A stretch of 64,000 nucleotides of DNA from Bacillus thermozeamaize (GTDB lineage: Bacteria; Bacillota; Bacilli; ZCTH02-B2), in NCBI GenBank assembly GCA_002159075.1, contig LZRT01000121.1, forward strand, positions 62,001 to 126,000, in the 5' to 3' direction. This document shows positions 1 to 8,833 of this stretch, piece by piece. Within the stretch, counting starts at the first letter, position 1. Each line of letters starts with the position of its first letter. Made by a program: the position numbers and the translations under genes. The notes under the pieces are model-generated. The model did no database searches. It had not been told where the DNA came from and saw nothing but the letters and a program-made list of their open reading frames with translations.

Positions 1-390
1 ATGGATGGCCTGGAGAGCTGGAAAGAGCTGCCTTTTGCTTCCAGTTTGTGCGGTGCCTGCACCGAAGCCTGTCCGGTGAACATTCCCTTGCATGAGTACC
101 TGGTGGAGCTGAGGGCAGATGCCGCTCGGGAGCTCAGACCCCCCTGGGCGGAGAAGATGGTGGCCCGGCTGTTTGGATGGGGGACGGCGCATGCCCCGAT
201 GTACCGGATGGGCCAGCGGATGATCGGGTGGATGGCCAAAGGAACGGCAGAAGACGGGTATGTCACTTCGGCTGCGGGGCCTCTCGGGCTTTGGACCCGA
301 TACCGGGACCTGCCGCAACCGGCTGCTCAGACCTTCCTGCAGTGGTGGCAGGAGCGGGAGAGGAGGGAGGGGCATGGCGAAGGTGAATGA
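1..390 (+). CDS. lutB: LutB C-terminal part, iron-sulfur subunit of lactate utilisation complex (cut by window edge)
   Basis: This is the C-terminal 129 residues of an LutB-type protein; the family is usually about 470 residues, so the ATG at base 1 is almost certainly internal and the true start lies outside the window. A ferredoxin-like cluster motif CGACTEACP (C17, C20, C24) is visible, followed by the conserved NIPLHEYLVELR stretch. In Bacillus, LutABC oxidises L-lactate to pyruvate using iron-sulfur clusters in the cytoplasm. The gene overlaps lutC by 17 bases, so the two are translationally coupled. LutA would be expected just upstream. The family call is firm; the extent is not known. 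Confidence 0.88.
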   Translation: MDGLESWKELPFASSLCGACTEACPVNIPLHEYLVELRADAARELRPPWAEKMVARLFGWGTAHAPMYRMGQRMIGWMAKGTAEDGYVTSAAGPLGLWTRYRDLPQPAAQTFLQWWQERERREGHGEGE

Positions 391-1147
391 TGACGGCCGT
401 GACGCTTTCCTGGACCGGATTGCCGCCCGCCTGCGCCGCAGCCGGCGCCGAAGCGGCGAGGTGGCTCCGTTGGCCTTTTCATCGCAGCCGTGGGAATCGT
501 TTTACGAGGGAAAAACGCAGGAAGATCTGGTCAGGTTGTTCTGTAAAACGTTGCAGTCGCAGGGAGGACTGGTGTGGCGCGTGTCCTCGCAGGAGGAGTT
601 GCGTGCCCGCCTTGGTTCCTGGCTTGCGGAGAAACAGGTGAAACAGGTGGCGCTCTGGGACGATCCGCGCCTGGAGAAGCTGGCTCTTGCCTCCCTGCTG
701 GAGGAACTGGACATCGAATGGGTTTCCTGGCAGCGGGAACATCGCGGGAAAGAACATGACGGGCAGGAACAGGGTGAGACAAATGATGGCAGGACAAATG
801 AAGGCCGAAAATGGGTGGATCAGGCGGAGCAGGCCCAAGTGGGGATCACGTGGGCGGATGGGGCGTATGCCGAGACAGGGACGGTGGTGGTCTACAGCGG
901 GCCCGGCAAAGGGCGGAGCGTCAGCCTGCTGCCGGACACGCATCTGGTTTTCTTGTACCGCAGCCAGATTCAGGGCCGTCTTTCAGATCTGACCAGGCAA
1001 CTTCGGCAGTTGATGGAGATGGGGGCATTGCCTTCTTCCGTCAACCTGATTGGCGGTCCCAGCAGCAGCGCCGATATTCAATTTGAGATTGTCAAGGGTG
1101 TGCACGGCCCGCGGGAGCTGTTGGCGGTCGTGCTGGAATGGGATTAG
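374..1147 (+). CDS. lutC: LutC, LUD-domain subunit of lactate utilisation complex
   Basis: A 257-residue LUD-domain protein. The ATG at 374 is chosen because a GGAGGGAGGGG ribosome binding site sits at 361-371 inside the end of lutB; a longer in-frame reading from 260 has no such signal. The C-terminal half has the family pattern (ITWADGAYAETGTVVV, then LLPDTHLVFL and GPSSSADIQ). Residues about 119-147 are a hydrophilic insert rich in Gly, Glu, Gln and Asn that looks foreign to the fold. LutC works with LutA and LutB in oxidation of lactate. The next gene, glcD, starts 25 bases downstream, so all belong to one operon. Confidence 0.9.
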   Translation: MAKVNDDGRDAFLDRIAARLRRSRRRSGEVAPLAFSSQPWESFYEGKTQEDLVRLFCKTLQSQGGLVWRVSSQEELRARLGSWLAEKQVKQVALWDDPRLEKLALASLLEELDIEWVSWQREHRGKEHDGQEQGETNDGRTNEGRKWVDQAEQAQVGITWADGAYAETGTVVVYSGPGKGRSVSLLPDTHLVFLYRSQIQGRLSDLTRQLRQLMEMGALPSSVNLIGGPSSSADIQFEIVKGVHGPRELLAVVLEWD

Positions 1148-1172
1148 GAGGATTGGAAGGAGGCGGAGTGGG

Positions 1173-2540
1173 ATGGATTTGTTGCAGGAGTTGCGGCGGC
1201 TCATTCCGGATGAGCGGCGGGTGACCGTCAATGAGACGATTCTGGAGCAACACAGCCGCGACCTGACGTACCACAAGCCGCACAAGCCGGATGTGGTGGT
1301 TTTTCCGAAAGACAAGCGGGAGGTTCAGAAGGTCCTTCAATTTGCCAACAAACACCGGATTCCCGTTGTCCCCTACGGTGTCGGAAGCAGTCTGGAAGGG
1401 CATACCATCCCGACATACGGCGGCATCAGCCTGGATATGACGATGATGAACCGGGTGCTGGAGATCCGGCCGCAGGATTTTCTCGTCCGTGTTGAGGCCG
1501 GCGTGACGCGCAATCAGCTGAATCAGCAATTGAAGCCGCACGGCCTGTTTTTCCCGATTGATCCGGGCGCCGATGCCACACTGGGCGGCATGGCGGCCAC
1601 AAACGCCAGCGGAACCAATGCGGTGCGGTACGGCGTCATGCGCCAGCAGGTGCTGGGGTTGGAAGTGGTGCTTGCCGACGGGACGATTATCACCACGGGC
1701 GGGATGGCTGTCAAATCATCCGCCGGGTATCACCTGACGGGGCTCTTTGTCGGCTCGGAAGGCACGCTGGGTGTGATTACGGAACTCACGCTTCGTCTGT
1801 ACGGGATCCCGGAAGCGGTCGTGGCCGCGCGAGCTGTCTTTCCCGATGTGGAATCGGCTGGGGAGGCCGCGGTGGGGATGATCGCCTCAGGGATCGCCAT
1901 AGGCAAGGTGGAGCTGGTGGATGCGCGGACGGTGGCCGCCGTCAACGCGTATAAAGGGACGGCGTATGCGGAGGCGCCGACCCTGTTTCTCGAATTCAGC
2001 GGCCATTCCCAGACGGTCCGGCACGAAGTGGAGGTGGCGCGTGAAATCGCCATGGAGCATGGCTGCCGTTCCTTTGAGCAGGAGACGGATCCAAAGGCGC
2101 GGGCACTCCTCTGGGAAGCCCGCCATCAGGCGGGACTGGCGATCGCAGCCAGCGCGCCGGGGAAAAAACTGATGGCCACCGACGTATGTGTCCCGATTTC
2201 GTTTTTGCCGGAGGCGATTCGGCACACCCGGCAACTGATCGATTCGTACGGAATGGAGGCGGCCATCTTCGGTCACGTCGGAGACGGGAACTACCATGCC
2301 GCTTTCATCATGGATCCGAATCATCCTGATGATGTGAAACGGGCCGAGGAAGTCAATGAGCAGGTTGTCCGGTTTGCGCTGGAAAAAGGGGGGACCTGTA
2401 CCGGAGAGCATGGCATCGGCTTGGGGAAAATCAAGTATCTGAAAGCGGAACACGGGGACTCCCTCGCCGTAATGAAAGCGATAAAACAGGTTCTGGATCC
2501 GGGACAGATTCTGAATCCGGGCAAGGTATTGCCGGAATGA
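1173..2540 (+). CDS. glcD: FAD-linked oxidase, glycolate/D-lactate dehydrogenase GlcD type
   Basis: A 455-residue flavoprotein of the GlcD/D-lactate dehydrogenase family. The N-terminal FAD-binding domain has the PYGVGSSLEGHT motif (residues about 67-78) and a GGMAATNASGTNAVRYG segment; the C-terminal FAD-oxidase domain has GHVGDGNYHAAF and CTGEHGIGLGK. The ATG at 1173 follows a GGAGGCGGAG site. It oxidises a 2-hydroxy acid (glycolate or D-lactate) and passes electrons on. Its place directly behind lutBC suggests D-lactate or glycolate oxidation alongside L-lactate oxidation. A second GlcD paralogue with its GlcF partner lies at 60575-63306. The substrate is not decided by sequence. Confidence 0.9.
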   Translation: MDLLQELRRLIPDERRVTVNETILEQHSRDLTYHKPHKPDVVVFPKDKREVQKVLQFANKHRIPVVPYGVGSSLEGHTIPTYGGISLDMTMMNRVLEIRPQDFLVRVEAGVTRNQLNQQLKPHGLFFPIDPGADATLGGMAATNASGTNAVRYGVMRQQVLGLEVVLADGTIITTGGMAVKSSAGYHLTGLFVGSEGTLGVITELTLRLYGIPEAVVAARAVFPDVESAGEAAVGMIASGIAIGKVELVDARTVAAVNAYKGTAYAEAPTLFLEFSGHSQTVRHEVEVAREIAMEHGCRSFEQETDPKARALLWEARHQAGLAIAASAPGKKLMATDVCVPISFLPEAIRHTRQLIDSYGMEAAIFGHVGDGNYHAAFIMDPNHPDDVKRAEEVNEQVVRFALEKGGTCTGEHGIGLGKIKYLKAEHGDSLAVMKAIKQVLDPGQILNPGKVLPE

Positions 2541-2573
2541 ACGTTTGAATGAACGTTTCCCGAATGAAAAGAT

Positions 2574-2617
2574 GCTCCGGGCGTCAGCAAGCAAGACGTT
2601 CGGAGCGTATTTTTTTT
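2574..2617 (+). terminator. Rho-independent terminator after glcD
   Basis: GCTCCG and CGT arms (2574-2584) pair with ACG and CGGAGC (2596-2606), followed by an uninterrupted run of eight T (2610-2617). It ends the lut-glcD operon. Just before it, at 2537-2558, the sequence TGAACGTTT occurs twice in direct orientation; this may be chance. Confidence 0.8.
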
Positions 2618-2732
2618 GACGAAGGGCAAAATAAGCCCAAATTGGGAGGAGATTTGAGGATCTGTGAATAAGATGGAGTATTCCGCTCCTCATCCGATCT
2701 CATCCTTGATCCCGTTGTCTCACCAGGCAGAA

Positions 2733-2778
2733 CACCTGGCCAGGTGGTTTGACAATGTCTGACGTTCAATGGTAAAGT
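2733..2778 (+). promoter_or_regulatory. Promoter of the betaine transporter operon with an adjoining perfect palindrome
   Basis: TTGACA at 2749-2754 and TAAAGT at 2773-2778 are 18 bases apart and form a good sigma-A promoter. Immediately upstream lies the perfect 14-base palindrome CACCTGGCCAGGTG (2733-2746), a plausible operator. The leader that follows (2787-2822) is very AT-rich with near-inverted repeats. Together with the terminator this accounts for the 310-base gap between glcD and proV. Confidence 0.6.
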
Positions 2779-2850
2779 GATGGAGTAAATTTTATTTTAT
2801 ATCATTTTATAAAATTTTACTGATAATGATGATAAGTTCAAACGAATGAA

Positions 2851-4128
2851 ATGGGGGATTTTGAAGCTTTGGATGACAAAAGATATCCTTCGGATCACCC
2901 AACACCGATCATACGTGTCCGGCAATTGACCAAGATTTTCGGACCGCAACCGGAACGCGCGCTCCAGTTGCTGCGGCAAGGAAAGGACAAAGCAGAGATT
3001 TTCAAGGAGCTGGAGGCCACGGTCGGTGTCAACCAGGCCACCTTTGACGTGTATCCGGGTGAGATTTTTGTCGTAATGGGGCTTTCTGGAAGCGGCAAGT
3101 CCACGCTCCTGCGATGCTTGAACCGCCTGATCGAGCCGACGGAAGGGGAAGTATGGATTGGTGATCAGGAGATCACCCGATTGGATGAAAAGTCGATGCG
3201 GCACATCCGTCAGAAGCGGATGAGCATGGTCTTTCAGCAGTTCGCCCTGTTCCCTCACCGGACCGTTTTGGACAATGTGGCATATGGCCTGGAGGTTCAG
3301 GGCGTGCCCCGTTCTGAGCGGCTGGAGCGGGCGAAACAAACGCTCTCCCTGGTCGGATTGTCCGGTTGGGAGTCACAGCTGCCGGGGCAACTCAGCGGCG
3401 GCATGCAACAACGGGTCGGTCTTGCGCGGGCATTGTGCAATGACCCGGACATCCTCTTGATGGACGAAGCCTTTTCCGCTCTTGACCCCCTGATTCGGGA
3501 AGATATGCAAGATGAACTCTTGAACCTGCAAAGCCAGATGCAAAAAACCATCGTTTTCATTACCCACGATCTCAACGAGGCGTTGAAACTGGGGGACCGG
3601 ATTGCCCTGATGCTGGACGGGAGCATCGTGCAAATCGGCACGCCGGAAGAGATTATCAGCAATCCCTCCAATGATTATGTGGCCCGCTTTGTGCGCGGGG
3701 TCGACATCACCAAGGTTCTGACGGCGGAAGATGTGATGAAAAAGCCGGAGCCGACGATTACGCCCAAGGACGGGCCGCGGGTTGCCCTGAAAATGATGCG
3801 TGACTGGGGCATTTCCAGCATTTTTGTTGTGGAACGAAACAGACGGCTTCTCGGTTTGCTGACAGCAGACGCGGCTTTTCATGCGACCGAAAAAGGGGAA
3901 CGGGACATTCTTCCGCTCATCTCCCAGGATTTCAGCCGTGTGGCTCCTGAGCAACCCATTGAAGAGATTCTGCCTGTCGTGGCCAACGCCAAGGCGCCGC
4001 TGGCGGTGACCGACGAGGAACATCGCCTGCTTGGCGTGATTGTCCGCGGTTCGGTGCTGGAAGCATTGGCTTCAAAAGGAGGTGAACCCGATGGACGCGA
4101 ATCGTCTGCCGCTCGGGAACTGGATTGA
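2851..4128 (+). CDS. proV: Glycine betaine/proline ABC transporter, ATP-binding subunit
   Basis: A 425-residue ATPase of the ProV/OpuAA family. It has an N-terminal extension typical of the family (residues 1-60), Walker A GLSGSGKST (77-85), signature LSGGMQQR (from about 181), Walker B ILLMDEAFSALD, and tandem CBS domains in the last 130 residues, which sense ionic strength in characterised homologues. It energises uptake of betaine-type osmoprotectants. The ATG at 2851 lacks a clear ribosome binding site; a TTG at 2869 behind GGGGG is a possible alternative. The end overlaps the permease gene by 38 bases. The family call is secure; the exact start is not. Confidence 0.93.
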   Translation: MGDFEALDDKRYPSDHPTPIIRVRQLTKIFGPQPERALQLLRQGKDKAEIFKELEATVGVNQATFDVYPGEIFVVMGLSGSGKSTLLRCLNRLIEPTEGEVWIGDQEITRLDEKSMRHIRQKRMSMVFQQFALFPHRTVLDNVAYGLEVQGVPRSERLERAKQTLSLVGLSGWESQLPGQLSGGMQQRVGLARALCNDPDILLMDEAFSALDPLIREDMQDELLNLQSQMQKTIVFITHDLNEALKLGDRIALMLDGSIVQIGTPEEIISNPSNDYVARFVRGVDITKVLTAEDVMKKPEPTITPKDGPRVALKMMRDWGISSIFVVERNRRLLGLLTADAAFHATEKGERDILPLISQDFSRVAPEQPIEEILPVVANAKAPLAVTDEEHRLLGVIVRGSVLEALASKGGEPDGRESSAARELD

Positions 4129-4939
4129 CAGTTTGGTCGGGTGGCTGGAGCGGACATGCGGTTCCCTCTTTGACTGGATTGCCTTTTTGGTCACAGCCAT
4201 GATCGAAGGACTGCACGGATTCCTTCAGTTGTTTCCCTGGTGGCTGTTCTTGCTGCTGCTGATGGCCCTCTGCTGGGTTCTTGCCGGCTGGAAGCTGAGT
4301 GTCGGCGCAGGTCTCGGATTGCTGTTGATTGCCAATCTCGGTTTCTGGAACGATTTTCTGAGCACGCTCAGCCTGGTGTTGGTTTCGTCGTTGCTCTGTT
4401 TTATCATCGGGATCCCGATTGGGATCTGGTCCGGAAAAAATGACCGGGTCCATGCGTTCATCTTTCCGATCTTGGATTTCATGCAGACATTACCGTCTTT
4501 TGTTTATCTTCTGCCGGCCATGGCGTTTTTTGGCATCGGGCTGATGCCGGCCGCCTTTGCGACGATTGTTTTTGCGATGCCGCCTGTGATTCGCCTGACC
4601 GATTTGGGAATCCGTCAGGTCCCCGGACAATTGATTGAAGCGGCCAGGGCGTTTGGCTCTTCGCCGCGGCAAATGCTTTTCAAGGTGCAGTTGCCGGTCG
4701 CCCTGCCGACGATCATGGCCGGGATGAACCAGACGATCATGCTTTCACTGTCGATGGTGGTGATCGCTTCCCTGATCGGCGCGGGCGGACTCGGAGACGG
4801 TGTGACCCGGGCGTTGAGCCGGCTGGAGACTGGAATGGGGTTTGAATACGGCATCGCCGTCGTCATTATGGCGATTATTCTCGATCGGATTACACAGCGG
4901 ATCGGTGATCGTTTTCAAGTGAAAAGCAAAGGTCATTGA
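4091..4939 (+). CDS. proW: Glycine betaine/proline ABC transporter, permease subunit
   Basis: A 282-residue integral membrane protein of the ProW/OpuAB family. The start at 4091 follows AAAAGGAGGTG inside the end of proV, so translation is coupled. Several hydrophobic helices are visible from residue about 35 to 270, and the cytoplasmic EAA loop that contacts the ATPase is present (EAARAFGSSPRQMLFKVQLP). It forms the membrane channel for the betaine carrier between ProV and the binding protein. An 18-base gap separates it from the binding-protein gene. Confidence 0.92.
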   Translation: MDANRLPLGNWIDSLVGWLERTCGSLFDWIAFLVTAMIEGLHGFLQLFPWWLFLLLLMALCWVLAGWKLSVGAGLGLLLIANLGFWNDFLSTLSLVLVSSLLCFIIGIPIGIWSGKNDRVHAFIFPILDFMQTLPSFVYLLPAMAFFGIGLMPAAFATIVFAMPPVIRLTDLGIRQVPGQLIEAARAFGSSPRQMLFKVQLPVALPTIMAGMNQTIMLSLSMVVIASLIGAGGLGDGVTRALSRLETGMGFEYGIAVVIMAIILDRITQRIGDRFQVKSKGH

Positions 4940-4957
4940 GAAAAAGGGGGAATTGGA

Positions 4958-5887
4958 TTGCGTCTGAAGAAATCCTGGTGGATGACACTGGTCCTGATTC
5001 TCTCATTGTCAATGGTGATGATGGGATGTGGTGGCACAAGTCCTTCTCCTTCGGAACAAGAAACGAAGGGAGGAGGGAATGGCCAGACGCATCCATCCGG
5101 TACAGAGGAAATCAAGATCGGGATGGTGAACTGGGCGGAGGATATTGCTGTTTCCCATCTGTGGAAGGTGATCCTGGAGGAAGAAGGGTATAAGGTATCA
5201 TTGCACCAGCTGGATGCTGCCCCCCTCTACACTGGATTAGCCAAAGGCGATTTGGATGTGTTCCTCGATGCCTGGCTGCCAATTACACACCAGGCCTACT
5301 GGGAAAAATACGGCGACCAGTTAGAGGACTATGGCATCTGGTACGGTGGGCAAGCGGATCTGGGATTGGCTGTTCCGACCTATGTTGATGAGGTCAATTC
5401 CATCGAGGATCTAGAGACCCACAAGGAGTTATTTAAAGGCCAGATTACAGGGATTGATGCTGGAGCCGGACTGATGAAGCTGATTGAGGAGAAAGTGATT
5501 CCGCAGTACGGCTTGTCGTTGAAACTGGTAGCCTCCAGTGAGGCGGCGATGCTGAGCGCGTTGGACAAGGCGTATAAAAACCAGGAACCGATTGTCATCT
5601 CAGCCTGGCGGCCCCATTGGATGTTTACCGAATGGGATCTGAAGTATCTGGAGGACCCGAAAGGAGCGTTGGGTGAACCGGAGGAGATACACACGCTGGC
5701 GAACAAGGGGTTTGCCGGGCGCAACCCGGAAGTGGCTGGCTGGCTGAAGAATTTCAAGATGACGGACGAGCAGTTGGGAACCCTGGAAAGCTACATCTTT
5801 CATGAAGGGATGAAAGAAGAGGAAGCTGCCAGGAAGTGGATTGAAGAAAACCGTGATGTGGTGAATGGTTGGCTTGGAAAATCATAG
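4958..5887 (+). CDS. proX: Glycine betaine-binding lipoprotein
   Basis: A 309-residue substrate-binding protein of the OpuAC/ProX family. It starts with TTG at 4958, eight bases after AAAAAGGGGG. The N-terminus has a positive tip, a hydrophobic core and a cysteine after VMMG that would be lipidated, although the lipobox is atypical; a Ser/Gly/Glu-rich linker follows to about residue 50. The core (MVNWAEDIAVSHLW, DVFLDAWLP, and later VISAWRPHWMF) carries the aromatic residues that in this family box the trimethylammonium group. It delivers betaine or a related compound to ProW at the outer face of the membrane. Confidence 0.92.
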   Translation: MRLKKSWWMTLVLILSLSMVMMGCGGTSPSPSEQETKGGGNGQTHPSGTEEIKIGMVNWAEDIAVSHLWKVILEEEGYKVSLHQLDAAPLYTGLAKGDLDVFLDAWLPITHQAYWEKYGDQLEDYGIWYGGQADLGLAVPTYVDEVNSIEDLETHKELFKGQITGIDAGAGLMKLIEEKVIPQYGLSLKLVASSEAAMLSALDKAYKNQEPIVISAWRPHWMFTEWDLKYLEDPKGALGEPEEIHTLANKGFAGRNPEVAGWLKNFKMTDEQLGTLESYIFHEGMKEEEAARKWIEENRDVVNGWLGKS

Positions 5888-5901
5888 TCCATGAACATGC
5901 T

Positions 5902-5939
5902 GGATCACCCGCCGCAAGAAACGGGTGATCCAATTTTTT
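5902..5939 (+). terminator. Strong terminator after proX
   Basis: A perfect 10-bp stem, GGATCACCCG (5902-5911) with CGGGTGATCC (5922-5931), is followed by AATTTTTT. It closes the betaine transporter operon. Confidence 0.92.
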
Positions 5940-6042
5940 GTATTTTATTTTATCAACGATTGGATTAAAATCAAAAATAGATACCCCTTTATATTAAGGA
6001 AATTTTTCTGTAAATTATAAAATAAGAAAGGGAGTGTACATA

Positions 6043-7830
6043 TTGAAACCGACGTTTCAAGTGCCCAAACCTGAAGCCGCATTTGGAGCGATGCCTGACA
6101 CTGTTGGCCTTAACTATTTTCTCACCGATCCCAACCTGGGCTTGTTGCTGGAGATGTATGTCAACGAATCCGATCTGGAGCGGGCATGGCCCCATTTGAC
6201 CAAATTGGGGGAAATCGCGGGGACGGAGTTGGATCAGTATGCGCGGATTGCAGACAAAAATCCGCCTCAGCTGGTTTCGTATAATGCCCGTGGGGAGCGG
6301 GTGGATCAGGTGGTGTTTCATCCTGCCTACCATGAGATGGAGAAAATCGGCTACAGCCAGTTTGGGCTGGTCGCGATGACGCATCGGGAGGGGATTCTCG
6401 GCTGGCCAAGCAAGTTTTCCCACGTGTTAAAGTATGCATTCTGGTACCTGTTTGCGCAGGCTGAGTTCGGGCTTTGTTGCCCGATGAGCATGACCGATAC
6501 CGCTGCCACCGTCCTTGAGAGGTTCGGCTCGGAAGAATTGAAGCAGACCTACCTCCCCCGTATGCTCAGCACCGATATGAATGAACGCTGGACAGGCGGG
6601 CAGTTTATGACGGAAAAGCAGGGGGGGTCCGATGTCGGAGCCAACCAGGTCATTGCGAAGAAAGTGGGTGACCACTGGGAGCTGTGGGGAGACAAATGGT
6701 TCTGTTCCAATGCCTCAGCCGATGTGGCACTGGTGCTGGCCCGGCCGGAAGGGGCTCCGGAAGGGACCAAGGGATTAGGATTGTTTCTCGTGCCCCGGAG
6801 GTTGCCGGATGGCACGCTGAACCGCTACCGGGTCAACCGCCTGAAGGACAAACTGGGAACGAAGGATATGGCCTCCGGCGAAGTGACGTTTGAGGGCGCT
6901 GTCGCGTACGTGGTGGGAGAACTGTCCCAAGGGTTCAAGCAGATGATGACCATGGTCAACCTCTCACGCTTGTCCAATGCGATGCGGTCGGCAGCCATGA
7001 TGCGGCGCAGTTATCTTGAAGCCCTTGTCAGCGCCCGGGGGCGTGTGGCGTTCGGAAAGCCGCTGGCGGAACTGCCCTTGATGCAGGAGACGCTGTTTGA
7101 GCTGATGCTGGATGCGGAAGCGGCCGCTTCGCTGGTGCTTTACACGGCACACATTTATGACCAGGTGGAAAAAGAGGGCGGCAGGCATCAAACCCTGTTG
7201 CGCACTTTGACGCCGCTGTTGAAGGGATACATCTGCAAGCGGGCCCGATACACGACGGCGGAAGGCATGGAGGTCCGCGGCGGAAACGGCTATATCGAAG
7301 AATGGGTCAATCCAAGGCTGGTCCGGGATGCGCATCTGGGATCCATCTGGGAGGGGACGACAAACATCATCGCGTTGGATGTGCTGCGCGCCTTGACCAA
7401 GGACGGAGCGGCCGACGTGTTTTTCGGTGACATTGCGCAGCGACTGGCCAGACTGGCCAACCCGTCCGTCCGGCAAGTGATTGAGATCTTTTCACCGGTG
7501 CTTGAGCGGGTGCGTGCGCAGGCGGAGGGCATCGGCCGCTTGGAAGGGACGGAGCGGGAGATGTTTGCCAAACGGTTGATGAACCGGATGGTTCATCTGG
7601 CCGTCGTCAGCCTTTTCCTCGAAGAGGCGGAGTTTCAGATTGCCCGGGAGAACAGCTACCGGAAGCTGCTTTTGGCGGTTCACTATCTCTATCGTTACCT
7701 GTTGTCCCAAGGTCTTGACGAACCATATGCGTTTGACAGAAGTGTCAGCAAGTGGCTGGAGCCGCTCATCGACTGGGACACCATTCCGGCAGAGGCCGTC
7801 AACGAGTTGCTGCCGCATCTTCAGAACTGA
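6043..7830 (+). CDS. Acyl-CoA dehydrogenase, AidB-like long form
   Basis: A 595-residue flavoprotein, longer than classical acyl-CoA dehydrogenases (about 380). The extra N-terminal segment (residues 1-150) and the C-terminal extension (from about 450) are as in the AidB-like branch. The FAD-binding core is recognisable in WTGGQFMTEKQGGSDVGAN and in GGNGYIEEW. The catalytic glutamate is expected in SIWEGTTNI near residue 443. The start chosen is TTG 6043, nine bases after AAAGGGAG; a GTG at 6034 would overlap that site. It probably oxidises an acyl-CoA, but the substrate is unknown. A second member of the same type is at 25886-27688. Confidence 0.88.
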   Translation: MKPTFQVPKPEAAFGAMPDTVGLNYFLTDPNLGLLLEMYVNESDLERAWPHLTKLGEIAGTELDQYARIADKNPPQLVSYNARGERVDQVVFHPAYHEMEKIGYSQFGLVAMTHREGILGWPSKFSHVLKYAFWYLFAQAEFGLCCPMSMTDTAATVLERFGSEELKQTYLPRMLSTDMNERWTGGQFMTEKQGGSDVGANQVIAKKVGDHWELWGDKWFCSNASADVALVLARPEGAPEGTKGLGLFLVPRRLPDGTLNRYRVNRLKDKLGTKDMASGEVTFEGAVAYVVGELSQGFKQMMTMVNLSRLSNAMRSAAMMRRSYLEALVSARGRVAFGKPLAELPLMQETLFELMLDAEAAASLVLYTAHIYDQVEKEGGRHQTLLRTLTPLLKGYICKRARYTTAEGMEVRGGNGYIEEWVNPRLVRDAHLGSIWEGTTNIIALDVLRALTKDGAADVFFGDIAQRLARLANPSVRQVIEIFSPVLERVRAQAEGIGRLEGTEREMFAKRLMNRMVHLAVVSLFLEEAEFQIARENSYRKLLLAVHYLYRYLLSQGLDEPYAFDRSVSKWLEPLIDWDTIPAEAVNELLPHLQN

Positions 7831-7874
7831 TTGGCCCCGATAGCATTTTTAATCATTGTCTGGTCAAATAAATC

Positions 7875-7935
7875 GCCCTGGGCGAGCGGTATTCTGAAGA
7901 CGTCAGGATACCGTGCACCCAGGGCTTTCTATTTT
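7875..7935. repeat. Long hairpin repeat, copy 1 (terminator-like)
   Basis: A 51-nt two-step hairpin: outer arms GCCCTGGG (7875-7882) and CCCAGGGC (7918-7925), inner arms CGGTATTCTGA (7887-7897) and TCAGGATACCG (7903-7913), loop of five bases, then TTTCTATTTT. A second copy at 10855-10914 has the same length and 44 of 51 identical bases by direct count. It lies 44 bases after the acyl-CoA dehydrogenase stop codon and may terminate that transcript. Confidence 0.8.
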
Positions 7936-8028
7936 GAAAAGGGGTCAAATGCTTTTGTTGACGCCTTTCTTGGATCATCCTAAAATCCCAAGTTGCTGAA
8001 GAAGGTTATAACTTAAAACGTTCAAAAT

Positions 8029-8057
8029 TTGTCTGGACTTTTGGGGAGCATTATAGT
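8029..8057 (+). promoter_or_regulatory. Promoter of the small membrane protein gene
   Basis: TTGTCT (8029-8034) and TATAGT (8052-8057) are separated by 17 bases, a good sigma-A match, 70 bases upstream of the start codon at 8128. Confidence 0.55.
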
Positions 8058-8127
8058 GTATATTTATTTTAACCTAGGTAAAGGGAGTCCTGGATAGTAA
8101 ATACTGGAAGAGTAATAGGAGGAGAAC

Positions 8128-8574
8128 ATGGATTTATTTGCATGGAGCTTACTGGCTCAATTCATCGTTTTCATATATTTTGAAGTAACAACTTTAATGC
8201 CTCTGTATCCTTGGAACGACCTTTCCAAGTATTCCATGAAAGAAAAAGTTATTGAGGCTTCATCGAATGGTATCCTCTTAATCGTGTGCATCGGATTGTT
8301 TGCCTCAAAAATCAAATTTCTTGTTGGAATTGCAGTTCTTTTTTATTTCATCTTTTTACTGATGCAGCTGCTCACATGGTGGATGCCATACCTAACCGGG
8401 AAACACCTCAAACAATTCCCTAGATCGTTATACGAGTCTCATTTTGCTAACACAATAAAATTTTTACCTCCCATTAAAAATCACATTGTCCCAGACGCAC
8501 AACATAACGTCCTACAATTACTTTCTTTGATTCAACTGCTGTTGTGCTTCTCTTTTTTTATTTCAATGGAATAA
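8128..8574 (+). CDS. Hypothetical four-helix membrane protein
   Basis: A 148-residue protein of unknown function behind an excellent AGGAGGAGAAC site. Four hydrophobic segments are visible, at about residues 5-25, 45-63, 66-88 and 126-145, joined by short charged loops; the sequence between helices 1 and 2 has the motif PLYPWNDLSKYS. It is richer in A and T than the surrounding metabolic genes, like the rest of the 7.9-10.9 kb pocket, and may have been acquired. I do not recognise the family. It has its own promoter and appears to be monocistronic. Confidence 0.75.
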   Translation: MDLFAWSLLAQFIVFIYFEVTTLMPLYPWNDLSKYSMKEKVIEASSNGILLIVCIGLFASKIKFLVGIAVLFYFIFLLMQLLTWWMPYLTGKHLKQFPRSLYESHFANTIKFLPPIKNHIVPDAQHNVLQLLSLIQLLLCFSFFISME

Positions 8575-8589
8575 TACTCTCATACTGGT

Positions 8590-8721
8590 TTATTGGTAAA
8601 TAAAAATTGCTAAAAGCACAGGACGAATCATCGTTTTGATGTCTTCGTTTAAGTACCGCAACGCAATACGTTCGCCTCCCTTCCATTTCAGAATCGGTAC
8701 ATAAAAGTTTGTTGTTGACAT
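8590..8721 (-). pseudogene. Truncated start of a beta-family (T4 beta-like) protein
   Basis: A 43-codon reading frame that begins with a good site (AAGGAGGG, seven bases before ATG 8721). Its first thirty residues, including YVPILKWKGGE and RYLNEDIKTMIRP, resemble the N-terminus of the beta protein family, whose members are about 350 residues and often sit near phage or defence genes. After this the similarity stops and a stop codon follows, so it is a stub of a once longer gene. The family recognition is from memory of the motif and was not searched. Confidence 0.5.
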
Positions 8722-8833
8722 AGAAACATCCCTCCTTATTTGTTAATTGAATAACGTATAGTATTAATCATTTCATGTGGTATCAAATTCCTACTTAAAA
8801 AGTTTTCAATTGATAAGTATTGCGTCCTGTTTC

